NCBI RefSeq assembly: GCF_029852145.1
Contig: NC_079974.1
Location: forward strand, 5,889,501 to 5,953,500
From: Microplitis mediator
Taxonomy: Eukaryota; Arthropoda; Insecta; Hymenoptera; Braconidae
DNA length: 64,000 nt
Direction of reading: 5' to 3'
Shown here: positions 22,377 to 33,555 of the stretch, one piece after another
Position numbering within the stretch: the stretch's first letter is position 1
Layout: each line of letters starts with the position of its first letter
Translations under genes and position numbers: made by a program
Notes under the pieces: generated by a model
What the model was told of the DNA's origin: nothing
Databases searched by the model: none
What the model saw: only the letters and a program-made list of their open reading frames with translations

Positions 22377-22937
22377 CTAAAAGATGAATTATAATTAATA
22401 TTTGATATTATGTAAAGGCGTAATTACATTTTAATAGTGTATAAAAAAATAAGATATTTTGAAAATTTCATTACAAGTAAATTGAAACAAAAAATGTTGA
22501 TATAAATTATTATGATTTAAAAATAAGAAAATATTGCAAACAATAAATATTTTTCGTTACAAAAATTAATTCGTTAATTAATTAATTAAAAAAAAGTACT
22601 GATGTACTACTCTATGCTATGACTTTAAATTAAGCAGACAAATTTAAATACTCCGAATTTGAAATACACAAACAAATAGTTAATTGCAAAAAATGCATTG
22701 ACAAGTCTTCCAATTTCTTATATGTACATTTTTTTTCCAAATAAATGCTTAACATTAGACTTGTTATTACTTAATAATTATTTAATTTGTGTAATTAAAA
22801 CAAAAGGAGTTAAATATATTTCATATTTTTTATTTTTTTCCAAATAAATGAAGAGCTCATAAAGGTAATAAACTGGGATATTAATCACATAACACTGGAA
22901 AATCTAATGAAAAATCACATGAAAGTTAAATTATTAC
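22377..22937 (-). other. Intron of the transposase gene
   Basis: A 561-bp AT-rich intron with a GTAATAA donor and a TTTTAG acceptor. Splicing is in phase 0. No other feature is seen. Confidence 0.65.
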
Positions 22938-23018
22938 CTCATGATCACTGTCCTTCCATAATTTATATTTTTTTCTAACTGCACCAGCATTTAAGTGTTC
23001 ATTTGCTTCTAAAGACAT
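22938..23018 (-). CDS. EnSpm/CACTA-like transposase, first exon
   Basis: The ATG at 23018 opens 27 codons (MSLEANEHLNAGAVRKKYKL...) ending at a GTAATA donor. The phase-0 junction leads directly into VPLKTQQRWRK of the main exon, which is open upstream of its first internal methionine. A basic RKKYKLW/RWRK N-terminus is in keeping with other members of the family. The start was chosen as the first ATG of an exon that joins cleanly; transcript data could shift it. Confidence 0.6.
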
Positions 23019-23587
23019 TTTTAAGAAAGATAAAAGCTGTAATATATGTAATATATTCCTCAAATATATTTATTTATTTATGGTTATTTACTCTATTTAT
23101 TAATTTATTAAATAATTATTTATTCAATCACTTTTTAATGGCTGTTTATTGACTAATTTTATTTAGCTGTTTATTGACCGTGTTAATTTGCACCTAATAA
23201 AATTACATTATTTTTTAAATTCGATTAATTAAAACACGAATGTAATAAGGTTTGACCAAAATTTAATATTTAAATTAAAATTAAAATTTAATATTTAATA
23301 AATTAAATTTAATATTTAAAGTAAAAAAATACTGAACTATTTTTCGCATTCATTTTTGTTTATTATTTACTCTTTAGTTTTTTATACTACATTCAGGTAT
23401 ACTTACCTACACGACTTGAGCCGAATCTCTCCGAACAATACTATTTGACTGGTTCAACTATACATTTCATCATTTCCTTAACCCTTTCATCCCGCCAAAA
23501 TTATACAGAGGTTGTAAGTAGGGTACACAATACAGAGCGTCATTTCAGTTAATTTATATCATATTGATAACAAATAATTATTCCGAT
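23019..23587. promoter_or_regulatory. Shared divergent promoter region of the transposon genes
   Basis: This 569-bp AT-rich gap separates the start codons of the two divergent genes and presumably holds both promoters. I see no specific motif that I would defend. Confidence 0.4.
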
Positions 23588-25402
23588 ATGTTTTTAATTG
23601 AATGTAAGGCAGATAATTCTTTAACATTAGTTGAAGATCATGATGTGATATACAATGAGAACACAAAAGTAAGAGATGGTGATCTTGTCGTATTTTATGT
23701 TGGGAAAAAAACTTTTCAAGGTTATGTTAGAGAATACGGAGGTAAGGAAATAATTTATTAAAATTAAAAATAAAAAAAATAATTATACTAATTCGAAAGT
23801 AAATTTTGAAATAATTATTTAAGATGATGAAAAATCATTAAAAACTAAACAAAAGCAACTCCTTAAAGAGTATAAAAAAAATCAGAGCAAACCGAGTAAA
23901 GTAGTTACACCTGTGACATCTCCTGTTAAGACTCGACGAAAATTAAAAAAAGAATCTCCTATAAAAGAGACTAAAGAAATAGAAAAGGCTAAAAAGAATA
24001 AAAAAAAAGAAGAGAAGGTAATTATTTTTAGGATTTTATGATTTAAATAAATGGGATTATCACTAGAATTTTTTACTTGAAATCAATTATTGAATAACGT
24101 TTATTTTGCTTTGCTAGGTCACATTAAAATTAAGCCATGTCGAAACTCAAAAAGAGGTCGCTAATTTAATAAAGAAAAGTAGAGCCAATGTTTTGTCTAG
24201 CTGTGAGTCATCAGATGAAGAAGAACGTAGTCCAACCAAAGATGAGCTTAAAGCGGAATTAAAACGCTTTCGTGCTGCTCATAGAGGCTATAATTCATTA
24301 CAATTAGCTAGTAATGCACAATCAACCCAGCAAAATGAAGATGTAAAAGTAATTTCATCAGACGATGAGAAAAAAACTGAAGAAGTGAATGAATTACCCG
24401 CAAAAAAAATGAAATTAAATGAGAACAATGATGAGAACAATGATGGTGAAAAGTCGGTCCCAAGTCAATTATTCGGAAAAGATCATTTGACACCAGTAAG
24501 TTTTATTGTAAAATTACATTATTGAAAAGTTTATTTATATTAATATTAAATATTGATTACTTAATTATTTAGATGACTCAGCTTGGAAACTCCGGAATTT
24601 ATTGTATTACTAATATTTACGACTATGCATTGAGTGGCAAGCAAGTGACACATATCGCTCGTCGTTTAATTGATGGTGTATTTACTAAGAAAGCTATCGC
24701 TAGTTGTACTTTTACAGGCCAGGCTCCCAGAGCGCAAGGAAAAGAACGGCAAATAATTCCTGTTTCAGCACTGGACGATGCTGCTAAAAACGCTATTATA
24801 GGTTTGTTGATAGTTTTTCTTTTCCATCAATTTATTACTTAATAAAAAAAATAGATTTGGGTTTCAAACAAAAATTAAATTCAGTTTTGTAGTAATTTGT
24901 TTACTGGAAAATATCGATATCACTTCAGTAATATTTATAGTACAGTGATAAATTAAAACTTCATTGTTTTAGTTCATATATGTTCATGAAGTGTATATCA
25001 GAAACAATTCTGTGTCTAGTTTTACCGAATAATCGATTGTAGATTCTAATAATACGTAAATTAAGACGTATTTGAAGTTAATAAATATTTTTTGCCTAAA
25101 TTAAAATACTAATGTTTTGATTGGTAATTTTTAGATCTTAAAGTACTTCAATATTTCGCGAAAAAATATTTGTTCGATTACTGAACAAAAATTGAGTATT
25201 TGTATTTATTTTAATAACAGTAATTATATGTTTTCCTCAAACAGATTTCGCTATTCAGAAAGGAGAATCAAGGCAGATCAAAATTCCAGATAGGAACGTT
25301 ATTGTAGCTCAAATGTCTCAGAGATTGGGTGAAATAAAGCGTGAAATCTCATCGAAGGCTGCACCTGCACCACCTTTGCCTGATCCGGCGAGCCATGAAT
25401 AA
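23588..25402 (+). CDS. BEN-domain protein of the transposon (5 exons)
   Basis: Five exons join in frame with GT/AG borders: 23588-23741, 23824-24017, 24118-24495, 24573-24801 and 25245-25402, giving 370 aa. The N-terminal 50 residues resemble a small beta-rich module (DGDLVVFYVGKKTFQGYV). Residues about 52-240 are Lys/Ser/Glu-rich and probably disordered, with a basic KKNKKKEEK stretch and acidic CESSDEEE and ISSDDEKK patches. Residues about 235-345 match a BEN domain (ARRLIDGVF, ASCTFTG, AAKNAIIDFAIQKG). BEN domains bind DNA sequence-specifically, often at palindromes, and several act in chromatin repression. Sharing the transposon with palindromic subterminal arrays suggests a TnpA-like accessory DNA-binding role (inference). 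The ATG at 23588 is the first in the frame. Confidence 0.75.
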
Positions 25403-25859
25403 TTTTCATAATTATTTGTGTTTACGCGAGAACAAGTTCATCTTTTATTATTTTTATTAATATGTTTTATGTTTAAGAATTTTTTTGATTGGATACTGAC
25501 TCAAAGATTTTGTACTGGACAAATTTGTTTATGCGTAAACAATTTTTTAATTTTATTTTCTTTAGTTATACGTTTTACGTTTCAAAAGTTTGTAGATTGA
25601 GCAGTGACTCAAAAATCTCGCAGGAGTTAAATTTGTTGACGTGTAAACAAATTAAGTTTTTATTATTTTCATTAATACAATTTAAGTTTGGGAATTTTTA
25701 ATATAAAAGTGTGTTTAAAAATGTTATCTCAAGCGAGAATGAGAATAAAAGACATATCTATTAACAGTAATCATCTTTTCTATTCCATAATAGCATCTGG
25801 ATCTTATACATAAACATTTAAAATTTATCTAGGATATAATAATAAAAAAAATTGCAACT

Positions 25860-26280
25860 GAAAGATCTAGGTAGAGATCTGTTTGAATCTATCTGTTCAG
25901 ATCTAGTTATATCTGGCCATGTCTTGCCAGATAAAAACAATTTAGAAATCTAACCAGATCTGGTGAGATCTAATAAGATTGTTTTTAGTTATATCTGGTC
26001 AGATCTGATTATATCTGGCCAGATCTCGTCAGATAGAGACAATTTAAAGATCTGACCAGATATGACCAGATCTGACCAGATATGACCAGATCTAATAAGA
26101 TTAATTTTTCGTTATATCTGGTCAGATCTGGTCAGATCTGAAAAGATTATTTTTTAGTTATATCTGGCCAGATCTGATTATATCTGGCCAGATCTCGTCA
26201 GATAGAGACAATTTAAAGATCTGGCCAGATCTGCTAAGGCAGATCTGGCCAGATCTTTTTATATATGGCCAGATCTAATT
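25860..26280. repeat. Right subterminal word array
   Basis: Degenerate copies of ATCTGGCCAGATCT and ATATCTGGTCAGATCTG fill this segment just inside the right terminus. The words match those of the left array, but the arrangement is not a regular 73-bp tandem. Confidence 0.75.
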
Positions 26281-26760
26281 CGTTTTTCCCGGGATATAAT
26301 CGATCATAAAGTGAGTTGAAAACAAATTGATTAAAGAACTTCTATACCCATACTAGAAGCTATAATAAAAAAAAAGTTTGTGACGTTTAGAAAAATGAAT
26401 AAAGTTAATCGTTGAATATACTATACCAAGTAATTTAATGCCATTCATGATAGAATACGATATACTAACAAGTTCCTGTAGTCGGTATCATGACAAAATA
26501 TCCGACAACACAATAGCGACTCACATATATGTTATGTATATGACATATATATTATGAATGTCACGTATATGTACCCCAGTAATACGTACTTAAGCAAGTG
26601 CTCTTGTATGAGAGCCCTGTGCAAGGCCCATAGTTACTACTAGTGTGTCTTCTGCTACGTATGTGTCTTGCGTAAGATTGTGTAGCAAGAAACTGACTTG
26701 AAAATTGTCTATGATTTATTCATGGTATTGTAGGAAAGAATATTGAAGATATTTTTAATA

Positions 26761-27622
26761 TCCCGGGAAAAAATGATCAGACCTGACCATGCCTGTTCAT
26801 GTATGATCAGGCCTGAAATTAGACCTGATCATACCTGTTCATGCATGATTAGGCCTGAAATTAGACATGATCAGGCCTAATCATACCTGTCCATGCCTGT
26901 TCATGTCTGAAGCGTTGAATACGCTCAGGCCTGATCATGCCTGTTCATGCCTGTTCATGTATGATTAGGCCTGAAATTAGACATGATCATGCCTGTTCAT
27001 ACCTGTCCATGCCTGTTCATTCCTGGCCATGTCTGAAGCGTTAAATACGCTCATGCCTGATCATACCTGTCCATGCCTGGTCATGTCTGTTCATGCCTGT
27101 TCATGTCTGAAGCGTTAAATACGCTCAGGCCTGATCATACCTGTCCATGCCTGGTCATATATGTTCATGTCTGTTCATGGCTGTTCATGTCTGCTCATAG
27201 ATCTAAAATTTTGTTGACCAAGAATCTATCACGTATAAGATTTTTATTACTTGAAGTTCATACGAAACTTACTTTTCAACTAAATCTCTTAGGTCAGTGG
27301 GTAGCGAGTTACACTTTCGAGCGCAAGGTCCACGGTTCAAATCCTGCACACGCCCGAATTTTTTATTTTTTTTATTTTTATAGCAATAATTATATACATG
27401 TATAATTGAATATAGTTATACATTATTATATATAATTATATAGGGCCATTTTTTATATATAATTTTTTTACCCGGATGGGCATGAACAGACATGAACATA
27501 CCTGATCAGACCTGAACATGCCTGATCAGGCCTGGTCAGGCATGGTCATTTTTCATGTCTGATCAGGCCTGAAGACTCATGCCTGTTCATGTCTGATCAG
27601 GTCTGATCATTTTTTCCCGGGA
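26761..27622. mobile_element. CCCGGGAAAAA-ended element, CATGCCTGATCAGG words, tRNA-like core
   Basis: The ends TCCCGGGAAAAAATGATCAG and the inverted CTGATCATTTTTTCCCGGGA match for about 25 bp. Outer parts are degenerate words such as CATGCCTGTTCATG and GCCTGATCAGGC with the hairpin AGCGTTAAATACGCT repeated. The centre (27186-27480) is unique sequence carrying a tRNA-like segment and is shared, inverted, with 43205-43507. No target duplication is evident. Confidence 0.75.
27289..27358 (+). repeat. tRNA-like segment in element core, copy 1
   Basis: AGGTCAGTGGGTAGCGAGTT is D-arm/box A-like and CCACGGTTCAAATCCTG is a good T-arm/box B. Length is close to a tRNA. It is almost identical to the inverted copy at 43343-43413. 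Confidence 0.6.
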
Positions 27623-28130
27623 TGATGGAGCCAATGTTTCTGACGCATTTTTTTGCCCAAGAAACGCAGTAGATACTTGCGCATGGCTTGATCAAGATCT
27701 GCTTAAGACACGTGATACTCCCCATACTGTTGCTTCCCCCATCAGTTTTCACTTGAGCAGATCTTGAGCAAGCCATGCGCAAGGTAGATTCAACATGTCC
27801 TTGTCACCGATTTTTCTCTAGAATTGAATAATAGCTTCACCAAAATTTGTGTGTGAGATTAGCATAAGACTTGTAATTTAAATCTGCCTTAAATATCTGA
27901 AGCAAGACGCATAGGTGAATGGTGATGCTAGCAACTATGGAACTTGAGAGCAGGCTCATGCAAGCCTTGAAAAAAACTGCTATATGGGTATATGTTATGT
28001 ATGTGACATATATATATTATGTATGTCACGTATATGTTACACTATTTAATCTCGCGACGACTACAATATCAGTTTGTTATGAATATTTTGTGGCGTGATT
28101 GTTTTGTCAATGGATATTGTGTTACGGAAC

Positions 28131-28645
28131 CCCTGTAGTCTTCATCAGATTTTGATAATTTTTTTTTTTAATTAAGAAGAAATCTATGATGTGATTAAGA
28201 AACAAATAGTGCATTTAAATTATTTTAAATAGAAATTTTTTCTCTACTTGAATGAAAATGCCTCGAAGACTGTTATGAAACAAATAAGAGCCATTTGAAA
28301 GAATTTTCAGAAATAAAATACAAAATTTTTTAAAGTAAAAATAAGATGCCAGCTCAACAATGCTACTCGGTAATCATTACTCACAATCCGATATGGACAT
28401 GCTTAACCATGAATAAACATAAGAGTAGTTGAAAAAAATCTATCATTGTTTTTTAAAATTTCCATGTTCAGCAGTCGGAGTCAGATAAAAAATGTATGGA
28501 AAGTTTAAGTGCATACCTTACCATTCTACGTGGTAACCAGTCCTTTTAGGTAGATTTCTTTAGAAATCGGACTATTGCAATGGGTCTCATGATCGAATTA
28601 TCAAAGAATTTTGCCACCATATATCTTATTTTACCTACCCGATAA
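28131..28645. other. AT-rich stretch with no supported feature
   Basis: No gene, tRNA-like signal or clear inverted repeat was seen here. Confidence 0.35.
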
Positions 28646-28686
28646 AAAATGATTTTATCTGATTATATATGAGTATATATGAGTAT

Positions 28687-29680
28687 TAGGGTGCTTCATT
28701 TCGGAGCCAGATTTTTTGTTTTTAAGTGCATGTGGAAAAAACCATAGTTCAATACAAAAAAAAATTTGTCGCGCAAGAAAAAAATTCTATGTCGATTACA
28801 GACCTAGCTCATTGAAAAATTCGATTTTCCCATTTAAATAACATGGGAAAATTTTCTTTTTTAACTTCAAGTATTTTTAATCTCGTTAACAAGTTAATAG
28901 ATTAAATAGACGAATACATATTTTTGTAGGAAATTGAACGCTCTACAAAAAAGGTCTCCTATCATTTTTCGATAAATCCATCTGTTCAAAAGATATTAGA
29001 GCTCGAAGTAAAGTTGGAGACCTTTTTACTTTTCCGGTGAAACTATCAGACTTATCTCAAAATTTCGTGAGTCCTTTTTTGTTGACCATTTTATTCTCTA
29101 CAAATTATTATCAGTAAAGTTTTTTTAAATTCCGCATTGTTTTCTAGTTATTTTCATATTAATGTCGAGCTCTTGAAATCGATCAGAACCACTTTTTCAA
29201 GAGCTTGAAATTAAAATGAAAATAACTAGAAAACAATACGGAATTTAAAAAAACTTTACTGATAATAATTTGCAGAGAATAATATTCGCAACAAAAAAGA
29301 CCCTATAACATTTCATGATAAGTCTGATAGTTTCAACGGAAAAGTAAAAAGATCTCCAACTTTATTTCGAGCTCTAATAACTTTTGAACAGATTGTTTTA
29401 TCAAACATGATAAAAAACCTTTTTTGTAGTGTTCAATTTTCTACAAAAATATGTATTAGTCTATTCGATTAATTGATTTGTTAACGAGTTGAAAATACTC
29501 AAAGTTAAAAAAAAATTTTCACGTGTTATTTAAATGGAAAAATCGAATCATTCAATGACCTGGGTCTGTAATCGACATAGAATTTGTTTTCTTGCGCGAT
29601 AATTTTTTTTTGTGTTGAACTATGGTTTTTTCCACATGCACTGAAAAACAAAAAATCTGGCTCCGAAATGAAGCACCCTA
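28687..29680. mobile_element. hAT-like foldback A, 8-bp target duplication ATGAGTAT
   Basis: The ends TAGGGTGCTTCATTTCGGAG and its complement bound a nearly full-length hairpin centred near 29185. ATGAGTAT occurs directly on both sides (28679-28686 and 29681-29688). An 8-bp duplication with TAGGG ends is the pattern of hAT elements. No ORF is present. Confidence 0.75.
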
Positions 29681-30129
29681 ATGAGTATATATTAGAGTGT
29701 CTCAAAAAAATCGAATACTTTTTTTTTTTTTAATGAACGTTGAGAAATCGTAAGAGTATCTCTGGAAAAAGATCCTCTGAAAATATGAGCTCTTAGTATT
29801 AATATTTAGAGGTGGCGTTCAGTAATTTTCTATTTCCCATTTAAATAACATAGGAAAAAACTGTTTTTAGCTTCGGAATTTTGTAACTTAACAACGAATC
29901 GCTAAAGAAGATTGATGAAAACATATTCTTTTAGGAAATTGAACGATCTATAAGAAAGTTCAAAACAAAGATTTTCGTAAGTCAAGCCGTTTCGAAGATA
30001 TCAAGCCTCAAAGTTAGACCTATTCAAAATTTTTGGATTATTTATTATTAAATGTGACAAAATTAATTTTTATCACTTAACCATCAAAATCAGTTCATTC
30101 GTTCAAGAGAAACCGTCGTCGAAAGAATT

Positions 30130-30490
30130 AAAAAAAAAAAAAAATTTTATTTTTTTTTAAATATCCCAAATACGACTCCATAAATCGAATTCAAAATTTG
30201 ATCAGCTTTAGAACTTCATAAAACGCGTCGATTGCCACCTTAACCGTCTCAATCGGTCAATTCGTTTGAGAGATATCGTTGGAGAAAAAATGCTGAAAAA
30301 CGTTTTTTTTTCGAAAACAACAGCATACAAAAGTATTTTCGAGCTCAAAGAGCTCCAAAATGTATTCACAATAATGTTTTCGAGGTTCTTGAGCTCGAAA
30401 ACAGCGGGAAGTTTTAGGGTTGGCCCGCAGGGTCAACTGATAGACCGATTTTTTATTTTGAATTCGATTATTCTATACTGTAAGTAACTT
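30130..30490 (-). repeat. Dispersed repeat, inverted copy of 1317-1700
   Basis: The complement contains GGTGGCAATCGACGCG and CTTCCCGCTGTTTTCGAGCT in the same order as 1317-1700. It occupies part of the loop of foldback B. Confidence 0.55.
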
Positions 30491-30639
30491 AATGAACTTT
30501 TGAAATGATTATAGGTTTTATTTGTATTATCTCAGCACTATATACATTGTTTTCAATAGCTATTAATAGGATTGACAATCTAATTTTTTAAGATTGATAA
30601 TACAATGCTAGGGGGTTTGATAGTGTATGCATTATTCAC

Positions 30640-31378
30640 GCCTCTTCCAATGCAGGAGCTGCCAGAGTTAAACGACGGGCCCTTACTTGGCCCAGCAATG
30701 GGGAACCTAGCTTTGGCACACCTATATTGGCCTATGCTTGGCTTAAGATTGGGTACTCAGTCCTGGCTGTTACGATGATTACCCGAGCTTGAGCCAAGAC
30801 TGGGCAACCTAGCCTTGGCCGTTACAATGATTACCCATGCTTGGGCCAAGACCAGGTTTCCCCCTGTCTTGGCCGTCCAATAGCAACCCAGACTTGGGCC
30901 AAGGTAGGATTACCCAAATTTGGCTATACCTATGGTTTATTTTAGTAGATCATATAAATGTATCAGTTCAACATTAGTAGGTTCGTCCAGTAGCTACCGT
31001 TCGGACCCAGCAATCAGGAGGACGGCAGTTCGTGCCCAGAGCCTAACAGAATTTTCACTGAGTTTTTTTCACATCATTTACCTCCCTTAGATAATTTAAA
31101 CGTTAATAATCATGAATTCTACGAAGTTAATAATAATTCAATTTTTTTTTAATTAAATTTATTCGTTTCCTCGATGTATGGCCCAGGTCTGGCAACCAAG
31201 CATGGGCCAGGGCTGGTAACCAAACATGGACCAGGTCTGGGAACCAGGCTTGGCCCGAGATTATCATTCCAGACTTTTACCAAAACTGGGCCAAGACTAG
31301 CTTATAAGCCTGGCCGAAGGTTTTACAGTTGGGCCAAGTCTGGGCCAAGCCTGGGCCCGTGGTACTTTCCTCTCTGGG
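30640..31378. mobile_element. TTGGGCCAAGACTGG-word element with tRNA-like core
   Basis: Both flanks of a central segment are packed with degenerate GCTTGGGCCAAGACTGGG words. The right end TACTTTCCTCTCTGGG (31363-31378) is the inverse of the left end of the related fragment at 2998. The left end here is not preserved. A tRNA-like segment lies at 30982-31043. Confidence 0.6.
30982..31043 (+). repeat. tRNA-like segment, degenerate
   Basis: CCAGTAGCTACCGTTCGGAC (box A-like) and GGCAGTTCGTGCCC (T-arm-like hairpin) are spaced as in a tRNA. It is degenerate. Confidence 0.4.
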
Positions 31379-31496
31379 TTATTGGCTATCAAACTAACAA
31401 CATCTCGAGCTTTTGCATCACACGTTTCTTCTTATTAATCTTACGCTGCTAATTGTTTTTTATATAAAAAAATAATTAAGATAATTTTTCGTTTAA

Positions 31497-31604
31497 CCCG
31501 TTAGTACTCCGGTTATGAGCATTTTGCTTACAGGGCACTATTCAACTAATAGGATGTCGCTGTAGTGCAAGCGAGACACTAAAAATCACGAGAGTGCTGA
31601 CGGG
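31497..31604. mobile_element. piggyBac-like MITE at TTAA
   Basis: A 108-bp element with ends CCCGTTAGTACTC and GAGTGCTGACGGG sits precisely between TTAA copies (31493-31496 and 31605-31608). The TTAA duplication is diagnostic of piggyBac-type insertion. Confidence 0.7.
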
Positions 31605-32478
31605 TTAATAATTTTTGAATAATTCAGTGCATTGAGTTATTTAATTATCAATATGACTTGAAATAAATCATTTGCATATATTATATAAAAATTTCTGATT
31701 ATTTTCGCCCTATATCAGTGATATATTAGTAATTTTTGTTAAAAATAGATAGAATTGATCATTTATTATTAATTATTATGGATTTCTGATCATTAGTTTA
31801 CTGAATATTTAGAGATATTCCTTATTGAGTTGATCATATTTGGTATATAAGTGATAAAAATTAATTTTGTCACATTTAAAAATAAATAATCCAAAAATTT
31901 TGAATAGGTCTAACTTTGAGGCTTGATATCTTCGAAACGGCTTGACTTACGGAAATCTTTGTTTTGAACTGTTTTATAGATCGATTAATTTCCTAAAAGA
32001 ATATGTTTTCATCAATCTTCTTTAGCGATTCGTTGTTAAGTTACAAAATTCCGAAGCTAAAAACAGTTTTTTCCTATGTTATTTAAATGGAAAATAGAAA
32101 ATTACTGAACGCCACCTCTAAATATTAATACTAAGAGCTCATATTTTCAGAGGATCTTTTGCCAGAGATACTTTAACGTTTTTTCAACGTTCATTAAAAA
32201 AAAAAAAAGTATTCGATTTTTCTGAGACACTAGTATATATGATTATATATGAGATCGTACATAATTATATATAATCATATATGGAATTATATATGATTAT
32301 ATATGGAATTATATATAATTATATGTGAACCTATATATAATTAGATCTGATCAGACCTGGCTGATGAAGACTAGATATAATCATATATAAGCCTATATAT
32401 GATTAGATCTAAGTATATATAAGTCTATATATAATGAGATCTGATTAGATCTAACTGATGAAAGGTAGATATAATCAT

Positions 32479-33501
32479 TAGGGTGATCCAAAAAATAACA
32501 AATTTTTTTTTTTTTCTTGGAAACAGGTTCAAAAGTTTCATTTAGATAAAATATGACGCCTGTGAAAATTAGAGCTCTTAATAATAACATTAAGAGGTTC
32601 CTCATTGCACTTTTATATTTTCCATAAGAATAACATGGAAAAAATTTTTTTTACTCCTTCTGATTTTTATAAGTAGCTAACGATGCGGCATAGGAATAAT
32701 TGGCAGGCATATTTTTGTAGGGAATTGAATGCTCTACAAAAAAAGTTTCTTATCATTTTTTAAGGAATCTATTTGTTCAAAAGTTATTTGAGGTTGAAGT
32801 CGAATTCAAATTAAATTTTGAGATTTTCTTACTTTTCAGGCGGAACTATCAGACCTATTACAAAATATCATTGGACCTTTTTTGTAGACAATTTTATTCC
32901 CCAGAAGTTTTTTTTCATAAAGTTTTTTTAAATTCCTCATTGTTTTCTAGTTATTTTTATTTTAATGTCAAGCTCTTAAAATCGATCAGAAGAATATTTT
33001 TTTTATGAGCATGACATTAAAATTAATATAACTAGAAAACAATGCGGAATTTGAAAAAACTTTATAAGAAAAAACTTCTAGGGAATGAAATTGTCTACAA
33101 AAAAGGTCCAATAATATTTTGTAATAGGTCTGATAGTTCCACCTGAAAAGTAAGAAAATCTCAAAATTTAATATGAATTCGACTTCAACCTCAAATAACT
33201 TTTGAACAAATAGATTCCTCAAAAAATGATAGGAAACTTTTTTTGTAGAGCATTCAATTCCCTACAAAAATATGCCTGTCAATTGTTCCTATGCCGCATC
33301 GTTAGCTACTTATAAAAATCAGAAGGAGTAAAAAAAATTTTTTCCATGTTATTCTTATGGAAAATAGAAAAGTGCGATGAGGAACCTCTTTGATGTTAAT
33401 ATTAAGAGCTCTAATTTTCACAGGCTTTTTTTTTATCTAAATGAAACTTTTGAACCTGTTTTCGAGAAAAAAAAAATTTTTTTATTTTTTGGATCACCCT
33501 A
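32479..33501. mobile_element. hAT-like foldback C, duplication ATAATCAT
   Basis: The ends TAGGGTGATCCAAAAAATA and the complement bound a near-perfect hairpin. ATAATCAT flanks both sides (32471-32478 and 33502-33509). Small frames inside are by-products of the palindrome. Confidence 0.8.
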
Positions 33502-33555
33502 ATAATCATATATAAGCCTATATATGATCAGGTCTAATTATATATAGGTCTATAT

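Larger units (their letters stand above)
18907..26296. mobile_element. Intact-looking EnSpm/CACTA-like transposon with BEN-domain gene
   Basis: The element spans 7390 bp. The left end TATCCCGGGAAAAACGGATT and the inverted right end TATCCCGGGAAAAACGAATT match for about 28 bp with two differences. Flanking TAA (18904-18906 and 26297-26299) is a 3-bp target duplication; because of the AT context ATAAT (5 bp) is also possible. Inside each end lies an array of palindromic words of the AGATCTGGCCAGATATAA type. The interior holds two divergent spliced genes whose starts are about 570 bp apart: an EnSpm-like transposase on the - strand and a BEN-domain protein on the + strand. Both reading frames are open throughout. 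Confidence 0.8.
26480..28130. mobile_element. Older inverted-repeat element hosting a nested one
   Basis: Left segments 26520-26670 (TATGTTATGTATATGACATA, CTTGTATGAGAGCC, GTGTCTTGCG) pair as inverted, diverged copies with 27890-28040. Closer in, GCGCATGGCTTGATCAAGAT (27679) pairs with GATCTTGAGCAAGCCATGCGC (about 27760). The 26761-27622 element is inserted between. Exact ends are unclear. Confidence 0.45.
29693..32232. mobile_element. hAT-like foldback B with 1.8-kb loop, duplication GTATATAT
   Basis: The ends TAGAGTGTCTCA and TGAGACACTA, with arms of about 385 bp (29693-30077 and 31850-32232), pair closely. GTATATAT flanks both sides (29685-29692 and 32233-32240). The loop carries an inverted copy of the 1317-1700 repeat, a TTGGGCCAAG-word element and a piggyBac-like MITE. 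Confidence 0.75.

Noticed and set aside
23588..25402. BEN gene as an integrated polydnavirus gene
   Set aside because: The gene is spliced and sits between matching transposon termini with a transposase. A transposon gene is the simpler reading; the viral link is only a possible evolutionary connection.
26761..27622. CRISPR-like array
   Set aside because: The repeated words are short, degenerate and palindromic, spacing is irregular and the genome is eukaryotic. It is a transposon interior.
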